A stretch of 64,000 nt of DNA from Proluteimonas luteida (GTDB lineage Bacteria > Pseudomonadota > Gammaproteobacteria > Xanthomonadales > Xanthomonadaceae). A program made the position numbers and the translations under genes. The notes beneath the pieces are model-generated. The model did no database searches. It saw only the letters and a list, made by a program, of their open reading frames with translations, and had not been told where the DNA came from. The stretch covers positions 52,818 to 116,817 of the forward strand of contig NZ_JAIWPT010000014.1 of the NCBI RefSeq assembly GCF_021191695.1, given 5' to 3'. Shown one piece after another: positions 20,611-30,180 of the stretch. Positions within the stretch are counted from its first letter, which is position 1, and every line of letters begins with the position of its first letter.

Positions 20611-21621
20611 ATGAATCGACCCGATGCCGACCACGTATCGCGGAGAGCAGTGCGTCGTCTCCGGCCATGGCGTGCCCCCTCGGCTCTCATGCTGTCCTGC
20701 CTGCTGCCGGTCTTTGCCGCCCACGCGGGCGAAGGCGTCAAGCCGGCCGGCCCCATCGGCGGGACGGATATCGGCCAGGCGTTGCTGCCGCCGCCCGGCC
20801 TGTACGGCGTGACCTTCGCCGGGGCGGTCAACATCGACGGTTTTTTCGATGACTCCGGTTCCCGGATGCCGGTCGGGGGCGACAGCTACGTGGGCGGCGT
20901 AGGCCTGATGTACGTGTATCCACGACAGGTCTTCGGTGGATCGATCGCGACGACCCTGGCGATCGGATACGAACGGACATGCGTGGCCTTCAAGCCGGCG
21001 CCGGAATCCTGTTCCTCGGGACTGTTCGACGCCTATTCGGATGTGGTGTTCTGGACCCGCTTCTTCCCCAATGCCGACTTCCGCGCGCAAGGCGAAAGCG
21101 ATGCGATGGTTACCTATGGACTGGCGTTCGGCCTCGGCGTCGGCGTGACCTTTCCCACCGGCGAGTACTCCGCCGGCAGCCCGATCAATGTCGGATCGAA
21201 CGTCTACGGCATCGCGCCCAGCATCGCCCTGACCTACAACCGAAAGAGCATCTTCGGCGAAGCACTTGGCCAGGCCACCGAGTTCAGCGGCAGGCTGTTC
21301 CTCAACAACTATACCGACAACGAGGATACCGACTGGTCCTCGGGGAGGATGCTGAGCTTCGATTTTGCCGTCACCCAGCGCCAGGACCAGTGGCAGTACG
21401 GGGTCGCCGGTGTGGCCACCTACCAGATCCAGGACGATATCGTCCAGAGCGTCAATATCGGAAACCGCGCCAAGGGCGTGGCGCTTGGTCCCATCGTTTC
21501 CCGCAATTTCATCGTGGATGGGCGCCCCTACATCCTTTCCGCAAAGGCGCTGCTATCGGTGGCGGGCGAAAACGGCGCGTCCTCGCAGGCGCTGGTCGTC
21601 CGCTTCGGAACCAGGTTCTGA
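20611..21621 (+). CDS. Outer-membrane protein, phenol/meta-pathway (MetA_deg) channel family
   Basis: A 336-residue protein. The signal peptide spans about residues 1-39 (basic N-region, hydrophobic core SALMLSCLLPVFA, cleavage after AHA). The mature part is rich in amphipathic beta strands and ends in FGTRF with a terminal Phe, as expected for an outer-membrane barrel. The opening GGTDIGQALLPPPGLYGVTF is typical of the SphA/phenol-degradation meta-pathway family found in aromatic catabolic operons. It probably admits the hydrophobic substrate. It is the last gene of the plus-strand operon that begins with the flavoprotein. Confidence 0.75.
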   Translation: MNRPDADHVSRRAVRRLRPWRAPSALMLSCLLPVFAAHAGEGVKPAGPIGGTDIGQALLPPPGLYGVTFAGAVNIDGFFDDSGSRMPVGGDSYVGGVGLMYVYPRQVFGGSIATTLAIGYERTCVAFKPAPESCSSGLFDAYSDVVFWTRFFPNADFRAQGESDAMVTYGLAFGLGVGVTFPTGEYSAGSPINVGSNVYGIAPSIALTYNRKSIFGEALGQATEFSGRLFLNNYTDNEDTDWSSGRMLSFDFAVTQRQDQWQYGVAGVATYQIQDDIVQSVNIGNRAKGVALGPIVSRNFIVDGRPYILSAKALLSVAGENGASSQALVVRFGTRF

Positions 21622-21841
21622 TCCCGGCGTCCACTTCGCGTAGCGATGAACACCTTGGACAGCTCCTTATGCCATGGAACCTGGTTGACCCCACCGCTCG
21701 AGCAGGCGCACGCAGGACCACGCCATCGTTGCAGGCAGTACAACCACACCGCCCATCGAAGCGGTTCGCCAGGATCGAGAGGCCTGGGCCCCTTCTTGCC
21801 GTACCCGATGGAACCTTCGGTCCTCGTGCGCGCCCGGTCGC

Positions 21842-22945
21842 TCAGAGCGTCGTCATCCGCCCGGTCTCGTGCAGGCCCTCGACATTGGCGAGCGCGGCCC
21901 CGAAGACATCGGGGTAAGGCTTCCACTGGCGGATCGAGACGCTGCCCAGGCCATTGCTCAGGGTCTTCGTGCGGCCGTCCCGGTAGGTGAAGGTGCCTTC
22001 GAGCGCATCCCAGTTCAGGGTGGCCACCGGGGTGCTCGGGCCGGTCGCGGTGACGCCCCAGACCGTCGCGCCGACCACGTTGGCGGTGAACATCAGCACG
22101 CCGGCCTCGACCTCCATCCGGATCCTGTAGCGGGTCGGGATGAACGCGCCGAGCGCGCGCAGCCAGGCCCATTCCAGATGCTCGATGGTGAACTCGCCGG
22201 CGGGAAAGAACTGCGCTTCCTCGGCCAGGTTCAGCACCATGTCCTTCTGGCCGAGCTTCATCTCGTACATGGAGCCGAAGACTTCGTCGAAGTGGAACCA
22301 CATCCAGTCTTCCCAGCCGCCGATCTCGGCCGCCGAGGAATCCACCGCGATGTAGCGCTCGCGGATGCCCTTGCCCTTGATGGCGATCTCGCGTCCCTGC
22401 AGCGTCAGCTTGCCTTCGATGCGCCCCGACCAGTTGTAGCCATAGGCGATGCTGTGCGGCGTGAGGTAGGACGGCTTCTCGCGGCCGTACCAGAGCGGAC
22501 AACCTTTGCCGATATGGACGAACTCGGCCTTGATGCCGCGCGCCTTGTCCTCGATGGTGTAATGCCAGGTGTGGTCGTCCTTGCAGATCACCTGGTAGTG
22601 CTCGCCCAACGTCACCCGGACCTCGGTTTCGGAACGCTCGACCTTCAACGTACCGCCCGGCAGGACATGCTGGGTCGACAGGCCCACGGGCGGGAAATCG
22701 GCCAGCTTGAAGATGGTGCCGGGCAGCGGGACGACCTGGCCGGACTCCCAGCCGACCTCGATGTTCCACATGTCGCGGTTTTCCAGCCCGAGGATGAGCG
22801 GTGACGTGCCGAACCAGTACGTCCTGCCGTCGTCGCCATGGACGACCGCCGAACAGAGCCAGTCGAGAAAGGGAGCATCGCGTGCGTCATCGGGGATGCC
22901 ATGGGCCTCGATGTCGAGGGTCACTTCGGGATTGCTGACGATCAT
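21842..22945 (-). CDS. CrtC/AttH-like lipocalin-fold protein
   Basis: A 367-residue soluble protein without signal peptide. It is rich in beta strands with aromatic residues, such as DDGRTYWFGTSPLILGLENR and KDDHTWHYTIEDKARGIKAE, and seems to belong to the CrtC/AttH (double lipocalin) superfamily. That superfamily includes hydroxyneurosporene synthase, kievitone hydratase and some cyclases. AGGAAA precedes the ATG at 22945. It follows the MarR gene by 39 bases on the same strand. A hydratase, isomerase or ligand-binding role on a hydrophobic intermediate is plausible, but no catalytic residue can be named. Confidence 0.5.
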   Translation of the reverse strand: MIVSNPEVTLDIEAHGIPDDARDAPFLDWLCSAVVHGDDGRTYWFGTSPLILGLENRDMWNIEVGWESGQVVPLPGTIFKLADFPPVGLSTQHVLPGGTLKVERSETEVRVTLGEHYQVICKDDHTWHYTIEDKARGIKAEFVHIGKGCPLWYGREKPSYLTPHSIAYGYNWSGRIEGKLTLQGREIAIKGKGIRERYIAVDSSAAEIGGWEDWMWFHFDEVFGSMYEMKLGQKDMVLNLAEEAQFFPAGEFTIEHLEWAWLRALGAFIPTRYRIRMEVEAGVLMFTANVVGATVWGVTATGPSTPVATLNWDALEGTFTYRDGRTKTLSNGLGSVSIRQWKPYPDVFGAALANVEGLHETGRMTTL

Positions 22946-22984
22946 GGCCTGTTTCCTTTCGGGTTTGCTGGAGAGGTTGTCTGG

Positions 22985-23470
22985 CTATCGTTTGATGGTC
23001 GGCGCGACCTGCGCCGGTCCGGCATCGCCCTCCATCGTGACGAGGTCGGTGATGCGGTCGAGATAGGACGCGATCGCCTCCAGGTCCCTGTCGGAGAAAG
23101 GGAGAACCGCTTCGCGATAGCACTCGTGAAGCTTTTCGAGCACGGCGAGCTGGCTGGCGGCCGCCTTCTCGTCGAGCACGACCAGCACGCTGCGGCGGTC
23201 CTGGGAGTTGGGCAACCGACGGATGAAGCCTGCCGACGCCATGCGATCGAGCAGCGCGGTGCAGGCGCCCGAGGTAATGCCGAGATACTCGGCGATCTGC
23301 TTGGGGCTGATCGGCCGGTCCTGCGCCTTCAGATAGGCGATGCATCGGAAGTCCGTGGTATGGACATTCGCCTGCCCGGCGGCCCGACCATGTGCTTCCT
23401 CTACGCGATGGAGCATCCTGACAAGGGACGTGCCGACCCGCACGTGGCTGGTAGTTCCCAAGCTCGGCAT
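22985..23470 (-). CDS. MarR-family transcriptional regulator
   Basis: A 161-residue winged-helix regulator. The recognition region is RPISPKQIAEYLGITSGACT followed by DRMASAGFIRRLPNSQDRRS, the standard MarR wing with its conserved D-x-R-S. Such proteins are usually repressors released by phenolic ligands. It lies inside the catabolic cluster, upstream of the CrtC-like gene and downstream of the porin gene, separated from the latter by 326 bases holding its own promoter. Confidence 0.85.
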   Translation of the reverse strand: MPSLGTTSHVRVGTSLVRMLHRVEEAHGRAAGQANVHTTDFRCIAYLKAQDRPISPKQIAEYLGITSGACTALLDRMASAGFIRRLPNSQDRRSVLVVLDEKAAASQLAVLEKLHECYREAVLPFSDRDLEAIASYLDRITDLVTMEGDAGPAQVAPTIKR

Positions 23471-23497
23471 GCTGGACCAGTTATCTCAATAGCCATG

Positions 23498-23520
23498 TAT
23501 CTTGACGATCGAATGATACT
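23498..23520. promoter_or_regulatory. Possible MarR operator in the 326-bp porin-marR gap
   Basis: GTATC and GATAC form inverted ends 13 bases apart around a central CGATCG in an AT-rich patch 28 bases upstream of the marR start. A second TATCT half-site is at 23483-23487. This is a plausible autoregulatory site. The rest of 23471-23796 shows no gene. Confidence 0.35.
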
Positions 23521-23796
23521 GCGCTTGTCCAGGGCGGCACAAGGATCGACCCCGCCGAACCACCATGGACGATGGCAATGTCGGCAGCAGGCGCTGGCGC
23601 ACGTCGGAGACCTCGCCCGGCATGGCCGGTGCCGGGAACCCCGGCCGCGGCCGTCACCGGCCTCGCGCTCGGCAATGCCGCGACGATCCTTCAAGTTCCA
23701 TGACACGCCCTGGACCTCCGGCTGCGCCGGGCGCCTTCCCGGACACAGCGACGCGACCACCGAAGTCGCGCCGCCGCCCCCAGCCAGCACACTTGG

Positions 23797-25440
23797 CTAC
23801 AACGTGATGAACATGCTGGCCAGTACGTTCAGGGAGCTGCCCTGCCCATCGAAGTACTGGATGCTCGGATTGTCGGTATAGCCGACGCCGAGCGTCGCAT
23901 AGACGCCCGACCTGACCCGGAACATGTAGGACGCCGTGGCGCTGTTGGCGTACTCGTTGGCGAACAGGCCGGTATAGGGTGCATACGCGTTGGTCACGTC
24001 CTGCAGGTGGTCGCTGACCGAGTTGTGGTTGGCGATCAGCGAGATCATGTCGCGCGGCCGGTTCGAGAACGGCCCCAGCCAGTACGCACGCAGCTCGTAG
24101 TAGCGGGTGAACGCCGCCACCTCGGACTCGCCGCCCATGAAGGTGCCACCGAGGTATACCCCCCGGTACGCGGTATAGGGCGAACCCGGCGCCTGTTGCC
24201 AGACCTGGCGGTCTGCGAGCAGGTACACGCCGCTGCCGCCCTTCCGGGTCGCGTCGGGATCGGCCAGCAGGCGGCTGAAGTCGGTGAAGTCGGAGGTGTT
24301 GTGGAAGCCGCCGCCACGCACCCAGACGTAGGGATTGCCGGGCGCCGCCTGGCGCTTGTAGCCCAGCTCGCCGGTGTACAGGATCCGGGTGCCCGGCACC
24401 GACGACTTGAAACGCAGGCCCGATGCGTTGTCATTGACCTCGTCGTAGATCGGGTTGCCGGTCGCCCCCCTGACCGGAAGACTTCTCTGCACGCCCAGCT
24501 GGGCGTAGAAGTCGTCGTTGACGTGCCAGGTCGCACGCACGTTCGGCGTCGAGACGTTGTTCGGGGACATGCCCATCGCCAGCGGAAGGAAGCCGTTGGG
24601 TCCGAAGGGATTGGTGACCATGCCGCCGACGAAGGTGCCCATGAACTCGGTCAGCGACGGGAAATAGCCCATCTTGAGTTCGACCTTGCCATCAAACAGC
24701 GTCTGGTACCAGGACAGCACGAACACGCGGACGGTCTTGGGGCTGTAGGCCTCGTCCGAGGACAGGCCCCAGTGTCCGCCGAACGTGATCTGCCCGTCCG
24801 GTACGCCCCAGCGGCTGGAATCGTAGGTCAGGTACGCCAGGTTGGAGACGAAGTAGTCGCCGCCCTGGCCGAAATAGGACCTTCCGCCGGCGCAGTTGTA
24901 GTTGAGGTTCTCCGGCACGCAGGGCGGCACGTAGTCCGGAACCCGGCGGGGATTGTCGAGCGTGTTGATCTGGAAGATCGGGATCGACTGGACCGACAGG
25001 CCGAAACCGTGCTCGGCCATCCGGGTGCGCCAGTGGCCGTCGTCCCTGGTGATGCTGTCGCCGAACGATGGAAACGGAATGTTCCAGCCCTTGTAGCCAT
25101 GGATCGCATCGAGCGCATGGGCCCTGGCCTCGGAGTCCATCGACGGCGCTGCGGGCGATCCGGACGGCGGCGGATCACCCGCACGATCCTCGACGTCGGC
25201 GCCGGGCATCGACACCGCATCGAGCGCCGCGGCCTGGTCGATGTCGGGCGAAGACGGTTCCGGAAGATCCATTGCCATCGCAGGACCGATGCCCATCGCA
25301 AGCACGATCAGCGAGAGCCCGGAGCGGGACTGTCCCCGCCGCACGGGAAGAGGCTTCCCGCCATGGCCGGATACCGCGTCCCGTGCAAGCCGCACAAGCG
25401 AACCGCTTCCACGCCCTGCAGGGGTGTCGTGATGCTTCAT
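23797..25440 (-). CDS. OprB-like outer-membrane porin
   Basis: A 547-residue protein. After a basic N-region it has a signal peptide core (SLIVLAMGIGPAMAM, about residues 43-57), a proline-rich linker (about 60-110) and a barrel with many aromatic-girdle strands: TFGGHWGLSS, VELKMGYFPSLTEFMGTFVG, FYAQLGVQRSLP. It resembles the carbohydrate-selective porin OprB family (alginate/sugar porins) but is divergent. It lies between the MFS transporter and marR on the minus strand, so it probably provides outer-membrane entry for a substrate that the MFS protein then imports. Confidence 0.65.
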   Translation of the reverse strand: MKHHDTPAGRGSGSLVRLARDAVSGHGGKPLPVRRGQSRSGLSLIVLAMGIGPAMAMDLPEPSSPDIDQAAALDAVSMPGADVEDRAGDPPPSGSPAAPSMDSEARAHALDAIHGYKGWNIPFPSFGDSITRDDGHWRTRMAEHGFGLSVQSIPIFQINTLDNPRRVPDYVPPCVPENLNYNCAGGRSYFGQGGDYFVSNLAYLTYDSSRWGVPDGQITFGGHWGLSSDEAYSPKTVRVFVLSWYQTLFDGKVELKMGYFPSLTEFMGTFVGGMVTNPFGPNGFLPLAMGMSPNNVSTPNVRATWHVNDDFYAQLGVQRSLPVRGATGNPIYDEVNDNASGLRFKSSVPGTRILYTGELGYKRQAAPGNPYVWVRGGGFHNTSDFTDFSRLLADPDATRKGGSGVYLLADRQVWQQAPGSPYTAYRGVYLGGTFMGGESEVAAFTRYYELRAYWLGPFSNRPRDMISLIANHNSVSDHLQDVTNAYAPYTGLFANEYANSATASYMFRVRSGVYATLGVGYTDNPSIQYFDGQGSSLNVLASMFITL

Positions 25441-25612
25441 TGTTTTCCCTCCCTCTCATTTGATTCGTTTCGTTGTTTCGGATTGCTTCCGGCGGACGGG
25501 GGGAGGGAGATTCTTCCGACAGCAGCTGATCCGGAGCCACGAGGCGACCGATATCGATTTCGTTGTTTGCAATGCCGAGGCGACTTTCTGTCGGGCTGCT
25601 CCACCGGCGTCG

Positions 25613-26857
25613 TCATGCGAACCCCGGGCCACCTCCCTTCCGACTGAAGACCAGATGCAACGCGCATGCGGCGACAAGCACCAGCGGAACGACCAGAAGC
25701 AGATAGGCGTCGTACGACCCGTAGACGTCGAACAGCCGGCCGGCAAGCAACGGTCCCAGGCTCGCGCTGACGGCGAACGTCGCGATGAGCACCGCATAGA
25801 TCGAGCTGAACGCATGGCTGGGCAGCATGCGCGACGCCATGTAGCTCACGACGGTGGTTTGTCCGCCCATCGACAGGCCGAACAGCAGGACCGCCGCAAG
25901 CGAACCCCACAGGCTTCCCTTCGCCGAATACAGCAGGAATACGGTGGCGACCGGAAGCAGGAAGGCGGCGATGCCGGTCCACCTGGCAGGATATCTGTCG
26001 ACCAGGACACCGGCGCCAAGCTGGCCGACGATATTGCCCAGGCCCACGACGCCGGCGATCGCGGCGGCGGTGCTCAGCGTGAACCCGTCCAGCGTCAGCA
26101 TCGACACCAGGTGGACGCTGGTTCCCATCGAGACGACGGCATACAGGCCACCGGCGATCACCAGGCAGATGAACGTGCCCGAGCGCAGGAAGCGCTTGAC
26201 CTCGCCCGGTTTCGCCGCCGGCGCGTCCATGGCAGCCGGACGCGCGGAGGGCCCGGCTCCGCGGTCGCGGGGACCATGGAAGTAGACGTAGGCCAGTGGC
26301 AGGATCACCACTGCCCAACTGCAGGCCAGCGCGGCGAATGCCAGGCGCCAGCCGATCGTCTGGATGAAGAACGCCGCCGCGATGGGCGCAACCGCGCTCG
26401 CCACTCCCATGCCGCACAGCGCCACCGCAAGCGCGGTGCCGCGCGCGGCGTTGAACCGCCCGACGACGGCCGACACCCAGACCACGCTGGCGACGCAGGC
26501 GATGCCCACTGCCAGCAGGGCGCACAGGGCGCGCCATTGCCAGATCGAGCCATTGGCCACGCCGAGCAGCGAATAGGCCAGGACGAAAGGCACGATGCCC
26601 AGCAAGGCCACCTTGCGCGGACCGACGCGGTCGACCAGCCGACCCACCAGCGGCGAAATCGCCAGGTAGACCAGCATGTGGATGGTGAAGCCTGAGGCGA
26701 ACTCGGCCCGGCTCCAGCCGAATGCCTCGGTCATCCGACCGAGAAACACGCCATTGGCGAACGCGAAACTCGTCTGCCCGGCAATGCCGATCATCGCCAC
26801 GAACGGAAGCGGCCACATGGCTTTCCATTCCTGCGCCACCGACAACGGTTGGCTCAT
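25613..26857 (-). CDS. MFS transporter (OFA/monocarboxylate-type)
   Basis: A 414-residue major facilitator with twelve predicted helices. The first cytoplasmic loop motif appears as PLVGRLVDRVGPRKV (about residues 72-86) and its repeat in the second half as GAGVLVDRYPARW. The ATG at 26857 has a good GGAG upstream and yields MSQPLSVAQEWKAMWP. It is co-oriented with the dioxygenase and hydrolase genes and is the likely inner-membrane importer for the cluster substrate. Specificity is unknown. Confidence 0.85.
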   Translation of the reverse strand: MSQPLSVAQEWKAMWPLPFVAMIGIAGQTSFAFANGVFLGRMTEAFGWSRAEFASGFTIHMLVYLAISPLVGRLVDRVGPRKVALLGIVPFVLAYSLLGVANGSIWQWRALCALLAVGIACVASVVWVSAVVGRFNAARGTALAVALCGMGVASAVAPIAAAFFIQTIGWRLAFAALACSWAVVILPLAYVYFHGPRDRGAGPSARPAAMDAPAAKPGEVKRFLRSGTFICLVIAGGLYAVVSMGTSVHLVSMLTLDGFTLSTAAAIAGVVGLGNIVGQLGAGVLVDRYPARWTGIAAFLLPVATVFLLYSAKGSLWGSLAAVLLFGLSMGGQTTVVSYMASRMLPSHAFSSIYAVLIATFAVSASLGPLLAGRLFDVYGSYDAYLLLVVPLVLVAACALHLVFSRKGGGPGFA

Positions 26858-27015
26858 CTGCACGACATCTCCTTCATTCGAGGAAACTCGACATGAATCC
26901 CGATGTTTCCCCGCGGGCTTCGCACTCTGGCGCCCGGGATGCGAACGGGAACGCGCACGGCGTGGCGCGCAGCTTTTCCGAACACGTCCAACGGGACAGT
27001 TCCCGGTACTTGTCG

Positions 27016-27058
27016 CAGGGCGATGCGGGACCCTTTGGATCGTCCGCATCGCCCTGCA
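27016..27058. repeat. 14-bp perfect inverted repeat
   Basis: GCAGGGCGATGCGG (27016-27029) and CCGCATCGCCCTGC (27045-27058) pair perfectly around a 15-base loop, between the MFS gene and the upstream membrane-protein gene. It may be an mRNA hairpin inside the long minus-strand operon. Confidence 0.7.
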
Positions 27059-27099
27059 ACCAGGCAGCCGGGAATCCTCTGAACAAGTCGCTCCATGCT

Positions 27100-27128
27100 C
27101 GTCATTCCCGGCGAAGGCGGGAATGACG
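27100..27128. repeat. Short dispersed repeat of Xanthomonadaceae (CGTCATTCCCG-type)
   Basis: CGTCATTCCCG, a short loop and CGGGAATGACG form a near-perfect palindrome. The flanks GAACAAGTC (27081-27089) and GACTTGTTG (27127-27135) extend the pairing. The core matches the inverted pair at 45517-45602 in this window. It lies in the 289-bp gap between two genes of the minus-strand unit. Confidence 0.75.
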
Positions 27129-27146
27129 GACTTGTTGAAGGGATCC

Positions 27147-27932
27147 CTAGACCCGGATCGAAGGATCCGGCGCGGTCCGGAGCTGCGCCTGGAGCGCGAG
27201 CGCCTCCATTTCCTCCTTCTCCTCGGATTTGACCGCGCGCAGCAGGCACACCACCATGCTGATCTGCCACAACGGGAACACCGTGGACGGTATCCAGAGC
27301 GGGAACAGGCCATCCCAGGCCATCGGCCCCGTCTGCACGGCGTAGATCAGCACGCCTGGCGCGAACGCCAATGCGAAGAAGAAGTTGGAGTACGCGAACC
27401 ACCTCGGGAACACCGGGTTCTTCCTGCGGTCCAGCAACGCGGCCAACCCGATGATGAAGATGTTGAGCGAGAAGATGAAGGCGACCCCGACCATCGTCAG
27501 CCAGTACTGGTCGTTCATGAGCTGGATCAGCGCAGGATCCCTGTCCGGCCGATAGACGGCATTGGCGAGCGTGGCGAGCGGATAGCACCACCCCGTCGGC
27601 GCAACGACGGCCGTGGTCAGCTGCAGGAACGACAGCAGACCGAAGTGTCCTTCGATCCGCTTGATCTGCATGCTGGTGATCACGGCGAAGAAGTAGAAGA
27701 ACGGCGCCAGCAGATTCATTCCGATCGCCAGCCAGAGGATGCCGGTACGCCGCTCCATCAGGTAGGCATACGTTTCCTCGGCGCCCCAGGCGGGCGAGGG
27801 GGGCGGCGCGTAGAGGTCGGCCAGAAAAAAATAGAGGCCGGTGTTGCCGATCGCGATGAGCACCGAACTCCAGACGCACAGGCGATAGAGCTTGAACTTC
27901 AGTTTCGGATCGATCCCTATACCTTGTTGCAC
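27147..27932 (-). CDS. Polytopic membrane protein of unknown function
   Basis: A 261-residue protein with about six hydrophobic helices, for example VWSSVLIAIGNTGLYFFLAD, ILWLAIGMNLLAPFFYFFAV, VGVAFIFSLNIFIIGLAALL and STVFPLWQISMVVCLLRAVK. I do not recognise the family. It lies between the C-C hydrolase gene and the MFS gene on the same strand and so is probably part of the catabolic unit. A role in uptake or as a membrane anchor for oxidoreductase partners is only a guess. Confidence 0.65.
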   Translation of the reverse strand: MQQGIGIDPKLKFKLYRLCVWSSVLIAIGNTGLYFFLADLYAPPPSPAWGAEETYAYLMERRTGILWLAIGMNLLAPFFYFFAVITSMQIKRIEGHFGLLSFLQLTTAVVAPTGWCYPLATLANAVYRPDRDPALIQLMNDQYWLTMVGVAFIFSLNIFIIGLAALLDRRKNPVFPRWFAYSNFFFALAFAPGVLIYAVQTGPMAWDGLFPLWIPSTVFPLWQISMVVCLLRAVKSEEKEEMEALALQAQLRTAPDPSIRV

Positions 27933-28126
27933 TTTGATTCTCCTCTCCCTCTACGGCTTTGCCACGATGGCTTGCCCGGTGAATGCGACACGCGCCAGGC
28001 ATCCGCCTGTTGCGCCAATCCGAGAGAATCGCCACCCGGTTCCGGGTCCATGCGGACCGGGCCCGGCCACCGGTGGCATTCGGTTTCTTCATGCCCCATG
28101 AGGGCCGATCGGATCCGTCCGGAAAA

Positions 28127-28996
28127 CTAGGGACTTTCCGGCGGACGGGTATGGAATTCGGTCGTGATCCGCTCGAACTCCGTCTTTCGCTCGATCTGCA
28201 GCCAGTGCCCGCAGCGCGAGAACGTGTGCAACTCGACCTCCGGCAGCCAGCGATTGGCGAAGTGCGCCTGGTCGTAGGGCAGCGTGCGGTCGTCGCGTCC
28301 CCACAGGATCAGGGTCGGCGTCTGCACGCTTGCCGCGCGGGTCCACAGCGGCACGTGGCTGCCGCAGATCCCGGGATCGAACATCGATCCGAACAGCTGC
28401 TTCATCCGCGGGATCACGCCGTCCGCCAATGCGTTGCGCATGCGCTCGTCGACCAGCTCTTCGGTGATCTTTCCGTGGTCATGGACCATCGTCCTGATCC
28501 ACGCCACCATGCGCTCGCGCGTGGGATCGCCGAGGAATTCGAACAGGCGCTGGAAGCCCTCGCTGGGCTCGGTGTTGAACAGGCCCACCGACAGCCCGCC
28601 GGACCCGATCAGCGCCATCCTGCGCACGCGCTCCGGGTGCAGCACCGCAAGCTCGGCGGCTACCGCGCCGCCCATCGAGTTGCCGATGAACCCGGCGGAC
28701 GCAATGCCCAGCCGGTCCATGAGCCCGGCGATGCGGCGCGCCGCCAGCAACGGGTAGTACTCGTCGATGACCGGAAGCGGGGATGCGCCGAATCCCGGCA
28801 GGTCCGGCATGATGGTCCGGAACGTCCCGGCGAACACCGGCAGGTTGTGCTTGTAGTTGGACCACGCGCTGACGCCCGGGCCGGAGCCGTGCAGCAGGAA
28901 CAGCGGCTCGCCCTGCCCGGCCTCGTGATAGGCGATCGAGGCACCCTCGACATCGACGTGCTTGAGCGTCGATTCATAGCTGTACTGGTTCGTCAT
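28127..28996 (-). CDS. hsaD: Meta-cleavage product C-C hydrolase (HsaD/BphD-like)
   Basis: A 289-residue alpha/beta hydrolase of the meta-cleavage product group. The oxyanion region is LLHGSGPGVSAWSN, the nucleophile GNSMGG (Ser107), the acid WGRDDRTLP (Asp235 or 236) and the base GHWLQIE (His264). These spacings match HsaD. It would hydrolyse the ring-fission product into a 2-hydroxydienoate, passed to the hydratase, and a second carboxylic acid. It is downstream of the extradiol dioxygenase gene on the same strand. Confidence 0.88.
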   Translation of the reverse strand: MTNQYSYESTLKHVDVEGASIAYHEAGQGEPLFLLHGSGPGVSAWSNYKHNLPVFAGTFRTIMPDLPGFGASPLPVIDEYYPLLAARRIAGLMDRLGIASAGFIGNSMGGAVAAELAVLHPERVRRMALIGSGGLSVGLFNTEPSEGFQRLFEFLGDPTRERMVAWIRTMVHDHGKITEELVDERMRNALADGVIPRMKQLFGSMFDPGICGSHVPLWTRAASVQTPTLILWGRDDRTLPYDQAHFANRWLPEVELHTFSRCGHWLQIERKTEFERITTEFHTRPPESP

Positions 28997-29063
28997 TGCA
29001 GACCCCTCCCGTGGCCGCGATCACGTCGTCGCCGGGGCGGACCGCCCCGGCGCGAAACTCGGC

Positions 29064-30071
29064 CTACCTGCGCGAAGGCAGCTCCAGGCCGGCCGACGGC
29101 GTCGTGGTGACGTATGCGCTGGTTGCCGGGTCGATGTCCGGCAGGTCGCCGTACCAGGTCATGCCGGCCGGGTTGTCGGCCTTCCATTCCAGCGGCTCCC
29201 AGTCGGGCTCGAAGAACTCGCGCCCGCCCGAGTACAGCTCGATGCGATGGCCCGAACCGGGATCGCGCAGGTACAGGTACATGGCCTGGCCGATGCCGTG
29301 CTTGCCGGGACCCGCGTCGATCTGGATGTCCATGTCCTTGATCTGGTCGGCGGCGGTCAGCATGTCGGCGAAGTTCTCGATCGAGAACGCGACGTGGTGG
29401 AACTGCGCATCCTGGCCGTTGGGCGAGGCGCCGATGGCGATGTCGTGCAGCTTGGAATTGACCGACAGCCAGGACGCCAGGATCTGCCCGGGCGCCTGCG
29501 GCAGGGTCAGGAACTCGCGCCGCTTGAATCCCAGGCTCTTCTGCAGCCAGGCCTCGGCATCGTTGACGGTGGCCATGCTGGTCATCACGTTGAGATGGTC
29601 GAGCCGGCGCACGCCCAGCGCCCGGCGGCGCGAGCTGTTGCCGAGCAGGCGCGAACGCAGGTCGTCGGGCGCCTTCGGCTTGTCGATCTCGTAGTACAGC
29701 TCCACCGGATGGCCGCCGCCCGGGATCAGGAAGCGGATCGCCTCGCCGCGTCCGGCCTCCGTGCCGGCCGGCAGCACCTTGACCTCCAGGCCTTCCTCGG
29801 TCAGCTGGCGGTGGAACAGCTCCACGTCCTGCGGGCGGGCCACGCGGAAACTGTAGGCATTGATGGTCGCTTCGGACTGCTGGGTCAGCACCAGCGAGTG
29901 ATGGTCGAATTCCTGATAGCCGCGCAGGTAGGCCACGCCATCTTCTTCGTAGGTGATCTCCATGCCGAACAGGCCGTTGAAGAATTCCAGCGAACGCTTC
30001 AGGTCCGGCGTGCCGATGTTGATGCCGCCGGCGTGCGCGATCCTCGGACCCGGGTCGTAGTTGCCTGTCAT
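29064..30071 (-). CDS. hsaC: Extradiol ring-cleavage dioxygenase (HsaC/BphC-like)
   Basis: A 335-residue type I extradiol dioxygenase of two vicinal-oxygen-chelate domains. The iron ligands fall in the C-terminal domain: His159 (RRLDHLNV), His225 (AQFHHVAFS) and Glu278 (GHRIELYSG). The ATG at 30071 has GAGGGA upstream and gives the normal N-terminus (MTGNYDPGPRIAHAGGINIG). It would cleave the catechol made by the two-component monooxygenase. It is somewhat longer at the C-terminus than biphenyl-type enzymes. Confidence 0.88.
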   Translation of the reverse strand: MTGNYDPGPRIAHAGGINIGTPDLKRSLEFFNGLFGMEITYEEDGVAYLRGYQEFDHHSLVLTQQSEATINAYSFRVARPQDVELFHRQLTEEGLEVKVLPAGTEAGRGEAIRFLIPGGGHPVELYYEIDKPKAPDDLRSRLLGNSSRRRALGVRRLDHLNVMTSMATVNDAEAWLQKSLGFKRREFLTLPQAPGQILASWLSVNSKLHDIAIGASPNGQDAQFHHVAFSIENFADMLTAADQIKDMDIQIDAGPGKHGIGQAMYLYLRDPGSGHRIELYSGGREFFEPDWEPLEWKADNPAGMTWYGDLPDIDPATSAYVTTTPSAGLELPSRR

Positions 30072-30180
30072 CCCATTGCTCCCTCGAGTGGTTCGTGTTG
30101 GACGATGCGCCGCGCGCATCCTTCTTGAATCGGGCCGTGCGCGCCGATGCGGCACGGCATCTCATGCAGGGCGCCGGACA

